Source of the DNA: Stutzerimonas chloritidismutans AW-1
Lineage (GTDB): Bacteria; Pseudomonadota; Gammaproteobacteria; Pseudomonadales; Pseudomonadaceae
Length of the DNA stretch: 64,000 bases
Assembly (NCBI RefSeq): GCF_000495915.1
Contig: NZ_AOFQ01000074.1
Coordinates: forward strand, 39,971-103,970
Direction: 5' to 3'
The notes below the pieces were generated by a model. That model was not told the DNA's origin. It saw nothing but the letters and a program-made list of their open reading frames with translations, and made no database searches. The position numbers and the translations under genes were made by a program. Shown piece after piece: positions 8,808 through 17,329 of the stretch (position 1 is the stretch's first letter; the number at the start of each line of letters is the position of its first letter).

Positions 8808-10838
8808 TCAGACCCGGAACGCGCCGATCAGCTGCTGCAGGCGTCCCACCAGCTGCGACAGCTCACGACTCGCCTGCTCGGTATGCCCGGCACCCTCGGC
8901 GGTACGCTGGCCGGCCTCATTAATGGCGACGATATTGCGATCGATATCGTGCGCCACGGCTGTCTGCTGCTCAGCCGCAGCGGCGATCTGCTGGTTCTGA
9001 TCGACGATCAGCCCCACCGCGCCGAGGATGTTTTCCAGCGCCTGCTCGACCCGCCCCGACTGGCCTACGGTGTCTTCGGCCAGCGTATGGCTGGCATGCA
9101 TGGTTTTCACCGCTGCGCCGACACCATTGTGCAGGCGAGCGATCATCTGCTCGATTTCCGCGGTGGACTTCTGCGTCCGCTGCGCCAGCCCGCGCACCTC
9201 GTCTGCGACCACCGCGAAGCCACGGCCCTGCTCGCCCGCGCGCGCGGCCTCGATGGCCGCATTGAGGGCCAGCAGGTTGGTCTGCTCGGCGATGGTCTTG
9301 ATCACGTCCAGCACCTGGCTGATCGCCTTGCTGTCGCCGGCCAACTGGTTGATCACCTGCACCGACTGCTCGATCTCGCCGGCCAGCCGCTGGATACCGC
9401 CGACCTGCGCTACCACCAGCTCGCGCCCGCTGACGGTTTCCTCGTTGACGCTCTGTGCGCTGCCCACTGCTGCCTCGGCACTGCTGGCGACCTCCTGGGC
9501 GGTGGCGGACATCTCGTTCATCGCCGTGGCGACCTGTTCGATCTGCCCACGCTGCTCGGATACCGTCTGATTGCTCTCGCCGGAGACGCTTTCGACCCGC
9601 TGTGCCTGGCGCTCGACTTCGGCGACGGTCTGCCCGACTCGCTCGATCAGCTCGCGGATCTGCGCCACGGTGGTATTGAACACCTGGCCCAGCTCGCCAA
9701 GCTCATCGCGGCTCTGTACCTGATAGCGCGCGGTCATGTCACCGGCGGCGACCTTGTCCATAATCCTGCCGAGACTGTGCAGCGAGGCGCGCGTCGAGGC
9801 GTAGAAGCCCGCGTACAGATACGCCACCAGGCACAGCACCACCGCCAGTGCCGAAAGCAGCAGGGTCATGAGCAGGCGCTTCTGCTCCAGCCGCTCGGCA
9901 AGCTCCACCTCGAGGAAACCGAGAATGGCGTCGTTCAGCTCGTAGGTCTTGGCCATCTGCGCGCTGATGCGCTCGTAGAACTGCTCCCAAGGCAGGTCCA
10001 GCGCCTCGGCCATGATCACCTCGTCCTGCAGGATTTCGCTGCTCGCCTGCAGGGACTCACGGCTGGCGGTGGCGAAGGCGTCGAGCCGGGTACGCGCGGC
10101 CTGGCTTGCGCCCAGGGCATCCTGCAACTGTGCGGCGTACTGCGCCTGCTGCTTTTCCAGTTCCAGCACGAGGCTGTCCAGCGTATTGCTGGCATCGGAG
10201 TTCAGGTAGCCCTGGCCGAACGTGTAGGAGCCCACCGCGCGCCCCTCGCCGAGCGATGCGCTGATGGCCGGGGTTACCGTGGTCAGCAGCTCGGCCAACA
10301 GACGGACCTCACGCTCGAGATCCTGGCTGAGGCCAGACTGGCCGGCGACGAGCTTGATCATCACCTGAGACTGACCCAGCAGGGACTCGGCCATGGCTGC
10401 CTTGGACTGCAACGATTGCTCGGCCTGGGCGGCGTTCAGGCCGGTCACCAGCTCGTCGCGACGGGCATTGAATTCGGCCACCTGCTCGGGCGCATCGCCA
10501 ACCGGCGCGAGCGCCTGCAGCTGCGCCGTAAGCTCGCTTTCGACGCGGTTCAGACGGGTCTTCAACGCCTCGACATTGCCGGTCTGGCCGATGATCGATT
10601 CGATATGCACGAGGTCTTTCCAGTCTTCCATGCTACGCCGCACCTGCAGGGTCGAGCCGAGCAGCTCGAGGCTCTGCAGCTCGTTACGGGTACCGACATA
10701 CGCCCGGTACGAGTCGCGCACCAGGTAGTAGTTGCTCAGCAGCATGGGAACGAAAAACAGGACGCTGACCAGGCTGAACTTCATGCCGAAGCTCAGGCGG
10801 TTCATGAACGCAATCGCGGGATACAACAGACTATTCAC
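8808..10838 (-). CDS. Methyl-accepting chemotaxis protein with large periplasmic sensor
   Basis: Transmembrane chemoreceptor, 676 residues. Parts: a short cytoplasmic start, TM1 (about 20-40, FSLVSVLFFVPMLL), an all-helical periplasmic ligand domain of about 280 residues, TM2 (about 322-345, LLMTLLLSALAVVLCLVAY), HAMP, then a signalling hairpin with the conserved tip EQTNLLALNAAIEAARAGEQGRGFAVVADEVR split by the turn. The ligand domain has no obvious Cache or PAS motif and may be of the helical NIT/HBM type; the ligand is unknown. I use GTG 10838 because GGGAG lies five bases upstream and TM1 then follows directly; an upstream ATG at 10874 lacks such a site. A FliA-type promoter lies about 95 bases upstream, tying it to the flagellar regulon. 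The gene precedes ampE as in P. aeruginosa PA4520. Confidence 0.93.
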   Translation of the reverse strand: MNSLLYPAIAFMNRLSFGMKFSLVSVLFFVPMLLSNYYLVRDSYRAYVGTRNELQSLELLGSTLQVRRSMEDWKDLVHIESIIGQTGNVEALKTRLNRVESELTAQLQALAPVGDAPEQVAEFNARRDELVTGLNAAQAEQSLQSKAAMAESLLGQSQVMIKLVAGQSGLSQDLEREVRLLAELLTTVTPAISASLGEGRAVGSYTFGQGYLNSDASNTLDSLVLELEKQQAQYAAQLQDALGASQAARTRLDAFATASRESLQASSEILQDEVIMAEALDLPWEQFYERISAQMAKTYELNDAILGFLEVELAERLEQKRLLMTLLLSALAVVLCLVAYLYAGFYASTRASLHSLGRIMDKVAAGDMTARYQVQSRDELGELGQVFNTTVAQIRELIERVGQTVAEVERQAQRVESVSGESNQTVSEQRGQIEQVATAMNEMSATAQEVASSAEAAVGSAQSVNEETVSGRELVVAQVGGIQRLAGEIEQSVQVINQLAGDSKAISQVLDVIKTIAEQTNLLALNAAIEAARAGEQGRGFAVVADEVRGLAQRTQKSTAEIEQMIARLHNGVGAAVKTMHASHTLAEDTVGQSGRVEQALENILGAVGLIVDQNQQIAAAAEQQTAVAHDIDRNIVAINEAGQRTAEGAGHTEQASRELSQLVGRLQQLIGAFRV

Positions 10839-10932
10839 ACGACGTCTCCCAATTTTATTGGTATTGGCGTGCACGCAATTGCAGCGCGCAGCAGGGCTCG
10901 TCAGAGAGTGGCATCTGCCCGGGTTATACGGG

Positions 10933-10959
10933 ATATCGGTATGGGCTTTTGTAACTTAA
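10933..10959 (-). promoter_or_regulatory. FliA (sigma-28) promoter of the chemoreceptor gene
   Basis: Read on the minus strand, TTAAGTTA (10952-10959) and ACCGATAT (10933-10940) are separated by exactly 11 bases. The sigma-28 consensus is TAAAGTTT-N11-GCCGATAA, so this is a close match in both boxes and in spacing, placed about 95 bases before the GTG start. Confidence 0.7.
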
Positions 10960-11104
10960 GGTAATGGCCAAATCATGGCCAGCAGTTCTGTATTGGATAG
11001 GCACCCGGCGAGGCGTCTGGCTCAAGGGTTCCAGCGATTCGACAGGCAAACCTCATACAGCGGCGTTATGGAGGTCCATCAGCGCCGCCGCTGGCGGATA
11101 AGGC

Positions 11105-11953
11105 TCAGACGAGGATCGTCCAGACCGCAATCACCGCGTACCAGAACACGCGTGTGCGCACCAGCAACGCCGCGATCCCGTCGAGCCGCGCGATGCCCGC
11201 CTCACCCTCGGTCGCTGGCGGCAGATCGGCGGCCAGCGGACCGGCATCGGCCAACAGCCGCCGGGCTGGCACATCCCAGCTCAGCAACTCGTGCAGCAGC
11301 GCCCGGTTGACCGCGACGAAGTTGCCGACCAGCGCAAAACTGCCGAGCAACACCCGCACCGGCAACCAGTCGAAGGCATGCCGCAGCTGCTCGGCCCGCT
11401 CGCGCAACCCTTCGAGCTCGGTGTGCTCGGCGCACAGCGCCAGCAGCCGGTACGCCAGCGCAGCCATCGGCCCGAGCAGCAGGTACCAGAAGATCACCGC
11501 AAAAAAACCCTCGTAGCTGCGCCACAGCAGCCAGGACTGCACCGCTGCCAACAGGCTCGGCGGGGCCTGCGCCCGCTCCTGCGCCTGCAGGCCGGCGTCA
11601 CGTTCGGCGGCCAGCGCGGCGGCTTCCTCATCTCCACGGCGCCAGGCGTCGCGGAACGCACCGAGTTCAGCCTTGGCATGGCCGCGGCCGAGGCTGTAGA
11701 GCAGCACCAGCAGATGCACCGGCAGGCTCAGCCACCCGTAGGCCAGCGGCTCCAGTGCCAGAAGCACCAGGCCGAGCAGCAGCACCGGGAACAACACCAG
11801 CAACAGCAGCGCCAGCCAGGGCGTCTGTCGCAGACGCGGGCTGGCCTCCACCTGACGCAGGCGCGTCAGCCAGGGGCTGTCGTATTGCAGCCGCGGGCGC
11901 CAATCAGAGAACTTCTCCACCAGCAGCACGAGCAGGATCACCAGAAAACTCAT
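11105..11953 (-). CDS. ampE: AmpE, inner-membrane regulatory protein of the ampDE operon
   Basis: Membrane protein of 282 residues encoded 15 bases after ampD on the same strand, the classical ampDE arrangement. The start MSFLVILLVLLVEKFSDWRP is the AmpE signature (first TM, then a conserved ExxSD-W/R segment). Further TM segments are at about 45-70, 72-90, 145-170, 190-215 and the extreme C-terminus (FWYAVIAVWTILV), with a charged loop at about 95-135. AmpE has been proposed as a sensory or transport partner in cell-wall recycling and beta-lactamase induction, but its biochemical role is unsettled. Family and name rest on sequence plus context. Confidence 0.9.
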   Translation of the reverse strand: MSFLVILLVLLVEKFSDWRPRLQYDSPWLTRLRQVEASPRLRQTPWLALLLLVLFPVLLLGLVLLALEPLAYGWLSLPVHLLVLLYSLGRGHAKAELGAFRDAWRRGDEEAAALAAERDAGLQAQERAQAPPSLLAAVQSWLLWRSYEGFFAVIFWYLLLGPMAALAYRLLALCAEHTELEGLRERAEQLRHAFDWLPVRVLLGSFALVGNFVAVNRALLHELLSWDVPARRLLADAGPLAADLPPATEGEAGIARLDGIAALLVRTRVFWYAVIAVWTILV

Positions 11954-11968
11954 CGTCCTTTCCTTTCG

Positions 11969-12520
11969 TCAGCAGGTAATGGAAGCCGCACGCAGCCGCT
12001 GCCAGTCGAATGCCGGGCCGGGATCGGTCTTGCGCCCCGGCGCGATATCGCTGTGGCCGCAAACCCGCTCGGGGGTAATCGCTGGAAACGCGCCCTGCAG
12101 TACTTGGCACAATCCGATCAGCGCCTGGTATTGCGCCTCACTGAAGGGTTGGTCGTCGGTCCCCTCCAGCTCGATGCCGATGGAGAAATCGTTGCAGCCC
12201 TCGCGACCGTCGAAGCAGGACACGCCGGCGTGCCAGGCACGATCCAGACAGGAGACGAACTGAGTGATCGCGCCATCACGCTCGATGAGAAAATGCGCCG
12301 ACACCTGCAGCTCGGCGATCTCCTCGAAAAACGGGTGCTCATGGCACTGCAGACAATTCTGGAAGAACTGCTGAACCTTGCCGGTGCCGAACTGCCCCGG
12401 CGGCAGGCTGATGTTGTGGATCACCAGCAGGGAAATCTCGCCGGCCGGCCGCTGGTTGAAGTTCGGTGACGGGCAGTGGCGAACGCCCTGACACCAACCG
12501 GTAGCGCAATCCAGAATCAT
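11969..12520 (-). CDS. ampD: AmpD, cytosolic 1,6-anhydro-N-acetylmuramyl-L-alanine amidase
   Basis: Zinc amidase that strips the stem peptide from anhydro-muropeptides during peptidoglycan recycling; its loss derepresses AmpC-type beta-lactamases. The 183 residues match the normal AmpD length. Zinc ligands are visible as His35 (VIHNISLP), His156 (CGHSDIAPGRKTDPG) and Asp166; the catalytic residues Glu117 (SIGIELEG) and Lys164 are present. There is no signal peptide, so this is the cytosolic AmpD and not an exported AmpDh paralogue. ATG 12520 is chosen over the longer frame to 12601 because the mature AmpD start (MILDCATGW) begins there. First gene of ampDE. Confidence 0.95.
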   Translation of the reverse strand: MILDCATGWCQGVRHCPSPNFNQRPAGEISLLVIHNISLPPGQFGTGKVQQFFQNCLQCHEHPFFEEIAELQVSAHFLIERDGAITQFVSCLDRAWHAGVSCFDGREGCNDFSIGIELEGTDDQPFSEAQYQALIGLCQVLQGAFPAITPERVCGHSDIAPGRKTDPGPAFDWQRLRAASITC

Positions 12521-12546
12521 CGTAGGGTCCGAGCTGACAACAGGCC

Positions 12547-12564
12547 CGCAGGCTAGCGCCTGCG
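12547..12564. terminator. Hairpin between nfi and ampD
   Basis: CGCAGGC/GCCTGCG with loop TAGC lies in the 102-base gap between nfi and ampD. There is no T-tract; it may be a weak transcript end for nfi or an mRNA-processing structure. Confidence 0.3.
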
Positions 12565-12622
12565 AGACGCCAGCTGCAAGCGTCGCCACGGTCGCGGGCA
12601 ATCCCGGTTACAACTGCTTGAA

Positions 12623-13351
12623 CTACTCGGCCGCTCCAGACAAGCGCCGCGCGGCGGCCTTTTCTTCCCGCCGCGATGCCAGCCGGTCGGCCAGCCGGGT
12701 CGGCTCCGGCAGGCGATAGCGCGTGACATAACGCATCACCAGCTGCGGTGCGGTGACGATGCTGACCCGGTTACCCGGGGAAATGATCAGCGGCCGCACC
12801 TTGTCCTTGCTGCGCAGCACGCAGCCGATCACTTCGCCGGTCTTCTTGTCGCGCAACTCGACCTGTGCACCACGCGCCAGATCCAGCTCGTCGTGCGCCC
12901 CGATGAGCAGCTTCTTTGCCACGCCGATGGTGGGCAGGCCGGTCACCACGCCCAGGTGAGCAGCAATGCCCAGGCGGCGCGGGTGGGCGATGCCGTGGCC
13001 GTCGGAAAAGATCAGGTCGGGAACGGCCGGCAGCTCGCCGAGCGCCTGCAGCACCGCGGGTAGCTCACGGAACGAAAGCAGGCCCGGAATGTAGGGCATG
13101 TTCGTCGGAACTCGCGCCAGGCTGCTGCCGACCAGCTCCAGGGTGTCGGCATCCAGCAGCACTGCCGCGGCGCGGGTGATAGTGCCGCCATCCTCGAAAC
13201 CGACATCCACCCCGGCGATCAATCGCAACGATGGGAAGTCATCCTGCAAGCTCACCTGCGCCGCCAGGCTCTGCTGCATCGCACGCGCCGCCGCCGGGCT
13301 GCCATCCCAATCGCCGAAAGGCGCTGTCGGATACTGACTGCTTTCACTCAT
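12623..13351 (-). CDS. nfi: Endonuclease V (deoxyinosine 3'-endonuclease)
   Basis: Repairs deaminated DNA by cutting the second phosphodiester bond 3' to deoxyinosine. The 242-residue protein shows the family core: IAGVDVGFED with the metal-binding Asp, the PYIPGLLSFRELP block that holds the wedge and catalytic Glu, SDGHGIAHPRRLGIAAHLG with the second acidic residue, GVAKKLL and the substrate-pocket GNRVSI segment. ATG 13351 is preferred to 13369 because AGGAG lies seven bases upstream of it. The C-terminal 30 residues are basic and Ala/Arg-rich. It stands upstream of ampDE on the same strand but with a 102-base gap, and is divergent from the AraC-type regulator. Confidence 0.93.
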   Translation of the reverse strand: MSESSQYPTAPFGDWDGSPAAARAMQQSLAAQVSLQDDFPSLRLIAGVDVGFEDGGTITRAAAVLLDADTLELVGSSLARVPTNMPYIPGLLSFRELPAVLQALGELPAVPDLIFSDGHGIAHPRRLGIAAHLGVVTGLPTIGVAKKLLIGAHDELDLARGAQVELRDKKTGEVIGCVLRSKDKVRPLIISPGNRVSIVTAPQLVMRYVTRYRLPEPTRLADRLASRREEKAAARRLSGAAE

Positions 13352-13508
13352 CTCTTCGCTCCTGTGCATCAGCGGTTCGACGCCGGGTCGCTGTGACGGT
13401 TCAGCCGCATCGCTTCAGGGAAGGCTGGACAGATGCATGCAAAAATAGGACGCTCCAGCCGCCACACGGCAGATTTACCCTGTTACTCACCACAATAATT
13501 AGAATCGC

Positions 13509-14498
13509 ATGCCCAATCTCGCCTCGATCCAGCGCGTCAGCATACTTGCCACCGAAGGGGTGTTCGCCTCGACACTCACCCAGGCCAAGGATTTCTTCCA
13601 CATGGCCAGCCTGCGCTATGGCAAACAGCTCGGCCTTGACCTCACCCCTGCTTTCGAAACCCGCCTAGTCAGCCCAGACGGCAAGGCGGTCAATACCTTC
13701 AGCGGTATCGCCATCGCCGTGGATAGTCCGCTGGACGACGCCGATATGGTGATCCTGCCGGCCTTCTGGGGAGATTTCGATGCGCTCTGCGCGCAGCATC
13801 CGGGTGTGATGCCCTGGTTGCGCGAGCGTCACGCAGCAGGCAGCGTCATCTGTGGCGAAGCCACCGGCGTGTTCTGGATGGCCCAGGCGGGCCTCCTGGA
13901 AGGCCGCGAGGCGACCACCCACTGGCGCTTTGCCAATGACTTCGTCGAGCGCTTCCCCGGTGTGGCTTTCAGCGCCGACAAGCACCTCACCGACAGCGAC
14001 AACCTCTACTGCGCAGGCGGCACGACCTCGGCCTGCGACCTGTACATGTATCTGGTCGAGCGCTTCTGCGGCGCACACGTGGCCCAGGGCATGGCGCGTG
14101 ACGTGCTTTACGAGCTACAACGCAGTTACAGCCCGGGGCGCTTGGGTTTCGGCGGGCAGAAGCTGCATCTGGATACGCGGATTCTGCAGATACAGGAATG
14201 GCTGGAAGCCAACTTCGCCGAAAAGTTTCGCTTCGAGGACGTGGCGCGGCAGCACGGCATGAGCATTCGCAACTTCATGCGCCGCTTCCAGGCAGCCACC
14301 GGCGACAAGCCGCTGCACTATCTGCAACGCCTGCGGATCGAGACGGCGAAAAGCCTGCTCGCCACCACCGGCAAGAGCATCAAGACGATCAGCTACGAAG
14401 TGGGCTACGACGATGCGAGCTTCTTCGCCCGCCTTTTCCGCCAGCACACCGAGCTGTCACCCAATCACTACCGGCAGAAATACCGGCCTGAGTCGTAA
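13509..14498 (+). CDS. GlxA-type transcriptional regulator (DJ-1/PfpI domain plus AraC HTH)
   Basis: The 329-residue regulator has two parts. Residues about 5-195 form a class I glutamine amidotransferase-like (DJ-1/PfpI) domain with the nucleophile-elbow-like VICGEATGVFWMAQAGLL (Cys115). Residues about 225-325 form the AraC/XylS double helix-turn-helix (FEDVARQHGMSIRNFMRRFQ and KSIKTISYEVGYDDASFFARLFRQHT). Related proteins (FtrA, GlxA, ArgR/CdhR/GbdR of pseudomonads) control amino acid, carnitine or glycine betaine use, but the ligand here is not deducible. It is flanked by nfi (divergent) and zapE (convergent), so no target operon is adjacent. No strong ribosome site precedes the ATG. Confidence 0.88.
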   Translation: MPNLASIQRVSILATEGVFASTLTQAKDFFHMASLRYGKQLGLDLTPAFETRLVSPDGKAVNTFSGIAIAVDSPLDDADMVILPAFWGDFDALCAQHPGVMPWLRERHAAGSVICGEATGVFWMAQAGLLEGREATTHWRFANDFVERFPGVAFSADKHLTDSDNLYCAGGTTSACDLYMYLVERFCGAHVAQGMARDVLYELQRSYSPGRLGFGGQKLHLDTRILQIQEWLEANFAEKFRFEDVARQHGMSIRNFMRRFQAATGDKPLHYLQRLRIETAKSLLATTGKSIKTISYEVGYDDASFFARLFRQHTELSPNHYRQKYRPES

Positions 14499-14621
14499 GG
14501 GCGACCACGGAACAGCCAAGGCTGGCCTGCTGAAGCAGGTACCGACAGCTGGCATACGCCTTCTTGACGAAGACCGCGCCTACTAAGGCGCAGTGCCAGA
14601 CGTTGCGAGAAAGCGGCCTTT

Positions 14622-14648
14622 GGCCGCGAAGAGTCGGTCTTCGCGGCC
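14622..14648. terminator. Perfect 11-bp hairpin between convergent genes
   Basis: GGCCGCGAAGA (14622-14632) and its exact complement TCTTCGCGGCC (14638-14648) flank a 5-base loop. A second, smaller hairpin (CGGCC/GGCCG) overlaps its left side. There is no T-tract; it lies between the 3' ends of the AraC-type gene and zapE and may end both transcripts or be a REP-like element. Confidence 0.4.
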
Positions 14649-14657
14649 ACGCCATGG

Positions 14658-15752
14658 TCAGGGCTTGTGCGGCCGCGACAGGTACTCGTGCGATTGCATT
14701 TCCAGCAGACGGCTCAGGGTGCGCTGGAATTCGAACTCCAGGCGACCACCGGTATAGAGGTCCTTGAGCTCGACCTCGGCAGAGATGATGAGCTTGACGT
14801 TGCGGTCGTAGAACTCGTCGACGAGGTTGATGAAGCGGCGCGCCATGTCGTCCTTGGTGACACTCATCTGCTCGACATTGGCCAGCAGGATGGCGCCGAA
14901 TATCTTGCCCAGTTCGATGTAGTCGTTCTGGCTACGCGGCCCGTCGCAGAGCTCGCGGAACTCGAACCAGGCCACATCGTTGCCGGTCTTTACCGCACGG
15001 ATTTCGCGGTTCTCGATCATCAGTGCGTCCTTGTCGACGACCCGGCAGTTCTCCGGCAGCAAGCTCTTGAAGCTGCGTTCCAGGCTCTGCTCGGCCTCGG
15101 CATCGAGCGGGAAGTGGAACAGCTCGGCCTGTTCCAGCGCACGCAGGCGATAGTCGATGCCGCTGTCGACGTTGACGATCTCGGTGTGCTTCTTCAGCAG
15201 CTCGATGGCCGGCAGGAAGCGCGCGCGCTGCAGACCGTCCTTGTACAGACCGTCCGGCACGATGTTGGAGGTCGCCACCAGGCTCACGCCGTTCTTGAAC
15301 AGCTCTTCGAGCAGCGTGGCAAGAATCATCGCGTCGGTGATATCGGAGACGAAGAATTCGTCGAAGCAGATCACCCGCGACTCGTCGGCGAAGCGCTTGC
15401 CAATGATGGTCAGCGGGTTCTTTTCGCCCTTGAGCGTCTTCATTTCCTCGTGCACGCGCTTCATGAAGCGGTGAAAGTGCGTGCGCGTCTTCTGCTTGAA
15501 CGGCAATGCGTCGAAGAAGGTATCAACGAGGTAGGTCTTGCCGCGGCCAACGCCGCCCCAGAAGTAGATGCCCTTGATCGGCTCCTGCTGTTTCTTGCCG
15601 AACAGCTTGCCGAGCAGGCCGCTCTTGCTGCGATCGTCGGCCACCAGATCGTCGTACAGACGTTGCAGGTGACGCACCGCATTTTCCTGGGCGGCATCGT
15701 GGAAGAAGTCAGGACGTTTCAGGTCGGCCTGATAGCGCTCAAGAGGGGTCAT
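14658..15752 (-). CDS. zapE: ZapE, cell-division ATPase (AFG1/LACE1 family)
   Basis: P-loop ATPase of the AFG1 family; in E. coli ZapE associates with the Z-ring and is needed under stress or low oxygen. 364 residues. Walker A is GGVGRGKT (66-73); Walker B is VICFDEFFV followed by the family segment SDITDAMIL; sensor-type VATSN and the C-terminal RRFINLVDEFYDRNVKL block are also present. I start at ATG 15752 (MTPLERYQADL), the family N-terminus; the longer frame to 15830 adds 26 residues with no homology that I recognise. The gene is followed upstream on the same strand by trpS at 169 bases. Confidence 0.92.
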   Translation of the reverse strand: MTPLERYQADLKRPDFFHDAAQENAVRHLQRLYDDLVADDRSKSGLLGKLFGKKQQEPIKGIYFWGGVGRGKTYLVDTFFDALPFKQKTRTHFHRFMKRVHEEMKTLKGEKNPLTIIGKRFADESRVICFDEFFVSDITDAMILATLLEELFKNGVSLVATSNIVPDGLYKDGLQRARFLPAIELLKKHTEIVNVDSGIDYRLRALEQAELFHFPLDAEAEQSLERSFKSLLPENCRVVDKDALMIENREIRAVKTGNDVAWFEFRELCDGPRSQNDYIELGKIFGAILLANVEQMSVTKDDMARRFINLVDEFYDRNVKLIISAEVELKDLYTGGRLEFEFQRTLSRLLEMQSHEYLSRPHKP

Positions 15753-15921
15753 GGCGGAGTCTGGGTAGTGAAACGGGGCCGACACTTTAGCCGCGCCCTC
15801 GGTGGTTGGCAATTTACTCAGGTCGTTCAAGCGTCAGCCCTCCTGGGACACCCATTCTTGGAGATTGCCGCGAAGCCGCGGAACGCAGTCGCGGGGTACG
15901 TTCCGCCCTGGCGGCAGCACG

Positions 15922-17280
15922 TCAGTCGACGAGCGTGGCCAGCGCCTCGCGTACCCGCAGCATGGCGGCATCGAGCGCTTCGGCGCTCTCATAATGTGGG
16001 CTGTCGGCGACGCATTCGTCGTCCAGCCACAGGGTGAATTGATCGCCTTCGTCCTCGCGAAGTTCCAGCGCGTCCGGCCCGCCGGCAATCAACCGCTGGG
16101 TCAGGCTGCCGATCGCCTTCGGGTTGCTCAACGGACGGGACAGCAGCAGCTCCTCGCCGTCGGGCGCAAAGAAACGAAAGCGGAACGCGCCGTCGGCCTC
16201 GCGGAAGCTGGCGAAGCGCGCCACCTTGCTGGACTTCTTCTTGGCTGGCGCTGCACTTTTAACTTCGCTACGGAAGTTGCGCAGGCCCACCGCTTCGCGC
16301 AGCTCACCAAGGAACGGCGTGGCGATTCGGCGCGCCTTGGCCGCGCCCGCCTGGAGAATGTCCTCCAGCTCGGCGGGCTTGGTGATCAGCTGGTGATACA
16401 GCTCGCGCGCCTCGCCCAGCTCGTTGTCGAGCAGCTCGAACAGGCGCTGCTTGGCATCGCCCCAGGCCAGCCCGTCGAGCAGCTCCTGGCGGAACGCATC
16501 CTGCTGCTGCGCGGTGGCGAACGCCTGGTAGAGGGTGAACAGGTGCGAGCTGTCGGGGTCCTTCGGCTCGCCCGGCAGGCGCGAGTCGGTGACGATGCGT
16601 GCGATCGCGCCCTTGAGCTCCTTGGCGCTGCCGAACAGCGGAATGGTGTTGTCGTAGCTCTTCGACATCTTGCGTCCGTCAAGGCCGGGCAGCGTGGCGA
16701 CGCCTTCCTCGATCACCGCTTCCGGCAGGGTGAAGAACTCACGACCGTGACCGAACAGATGATTGAAGCGCTGAGCAATGTCGCGGGCCATTTCCACATG
16801 CTGGATCTGGTCGCGGCCAACCGGCACCTTGTGCGCGTTGAACATCAGGATGTCCGCCGCCATCAGCACCGGGTAGCTGTAGAGTCCCATGGTCACGCCG
16901 GCATCCGGGTCCTCGCCGTTCTCGACGTTCTTGTCCACCGAGGCCTTGTAGGCGTGGGCACGATTGAGCAACCCCTTGGCGGTGACGCAGGTGAGCAGCC
17001 AGGTCAGCTCGGGGATTTCCGGAACGTCGGACTGACGATAGAAGGTCACGCGTTCGGCATCGAGGCCGCATGCCAACCAGGTCGCGGCAATCTCCAGGCG
17101 CGAGCGCTGGATACGCAGCGGGTCATCGCACTTGATCAGCGCGTGGTAGTCGGCCAGGAAATAGAAGGAGTCGGCGGCCGCGTCGCGGCTGGCCAGGATG
17201 GCCGGGCGGATCGCGCCGGCGTAGTTGCCCAGGTGCGGCGTGCCGGTGGTGGTGATACCGGTCAGGATGCGGGTAGTCAT
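15922..17280 (-). CDS. trpS: Tryptophanyl-tRNA synthetase with extra C-terminal domain
   Basis: Charges tRNA-Trp. Class I signatures are the HIGH-like PHLGN (15-19) and KMSKS (204-208), with a full catalytic core to about residue 335. The protein has 452 residues, about 115 longer than E. coli-type TrpS. The extra part begins with a Lys/Ala-rich linker (about 341-352) and a compact domain (about 353-452) with a strand-rich FASFREADGAFRFRFFAPDGEELLLS segment that resembles a DUF1508/YegP-type fold, then an acidic LWLDDE segment and a final helix. I recall a similar long form in P. aeruginosa, so it looks like a lineage feature and not a local fusion. The neighbouring hydrolase gene lies 49 bases upstream on the same strand. 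Confidence 0.93.
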   Translation of the reverse strand: MTTRILTGITTTGTPHLGNYAGAIRPAILASRDAAADSFYFLADYHALIKCDDPLRIQRSRLEIAATWLACGLDAERVTFYRQSDVPEIPELTWLLTCVTAKGLLNRAHAYKASVDKNVENGEDPDAGVTMGLYSYPVLMAADILMFNAHKVPVGRDQIQHVEMARDIAQRFNHLFGHGREFFTLPEAVIEEGVATLPGLDGRKMSKSYDNTIPLFGSAKELKGAIARIVTDSRLPGEPKDPDSSHLFTLYQAFATAQQQDAFRQELLDGLAWGDAKQRLFELLDNELGEARELYHQLITKPAELEDILQAGAAKARRIATPFLGELREAVGLRNFRSEVKSAAPAKKKSSKVARFASFREADGAFRFRFFAPDGEELLLSRPLSNPKAIGSLTQRLIAGGPDALELREDEGDQFTLWLDDECVADSPHYESAEALDAAMLRVREALATLVD

Positions 17281-17329
17281 GCAGTCATTCTCGATCGTTG
17301 AGCGCGGCGGAGAGGAGCAGGTTCGGGCA

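Noticed and set aside
8883..10964. 693-codon plus-strand frame
   Set aside because: Complete antisense of the chemoreceptor gene, which has clear domains; composition is typical of a GC-driven shadow frame.
10975..11310. 111-codon plus-strand frame near the ampE end
   Set aside because: Arg/Pro/Ser-rich shadow overlapping ampE; no ribosome site or domain.
14667..17301. Two long plus-strand frames (456 and 499 codons)
   Set aside because: Antisense to zapE and trpS, both of which have full family motifs.
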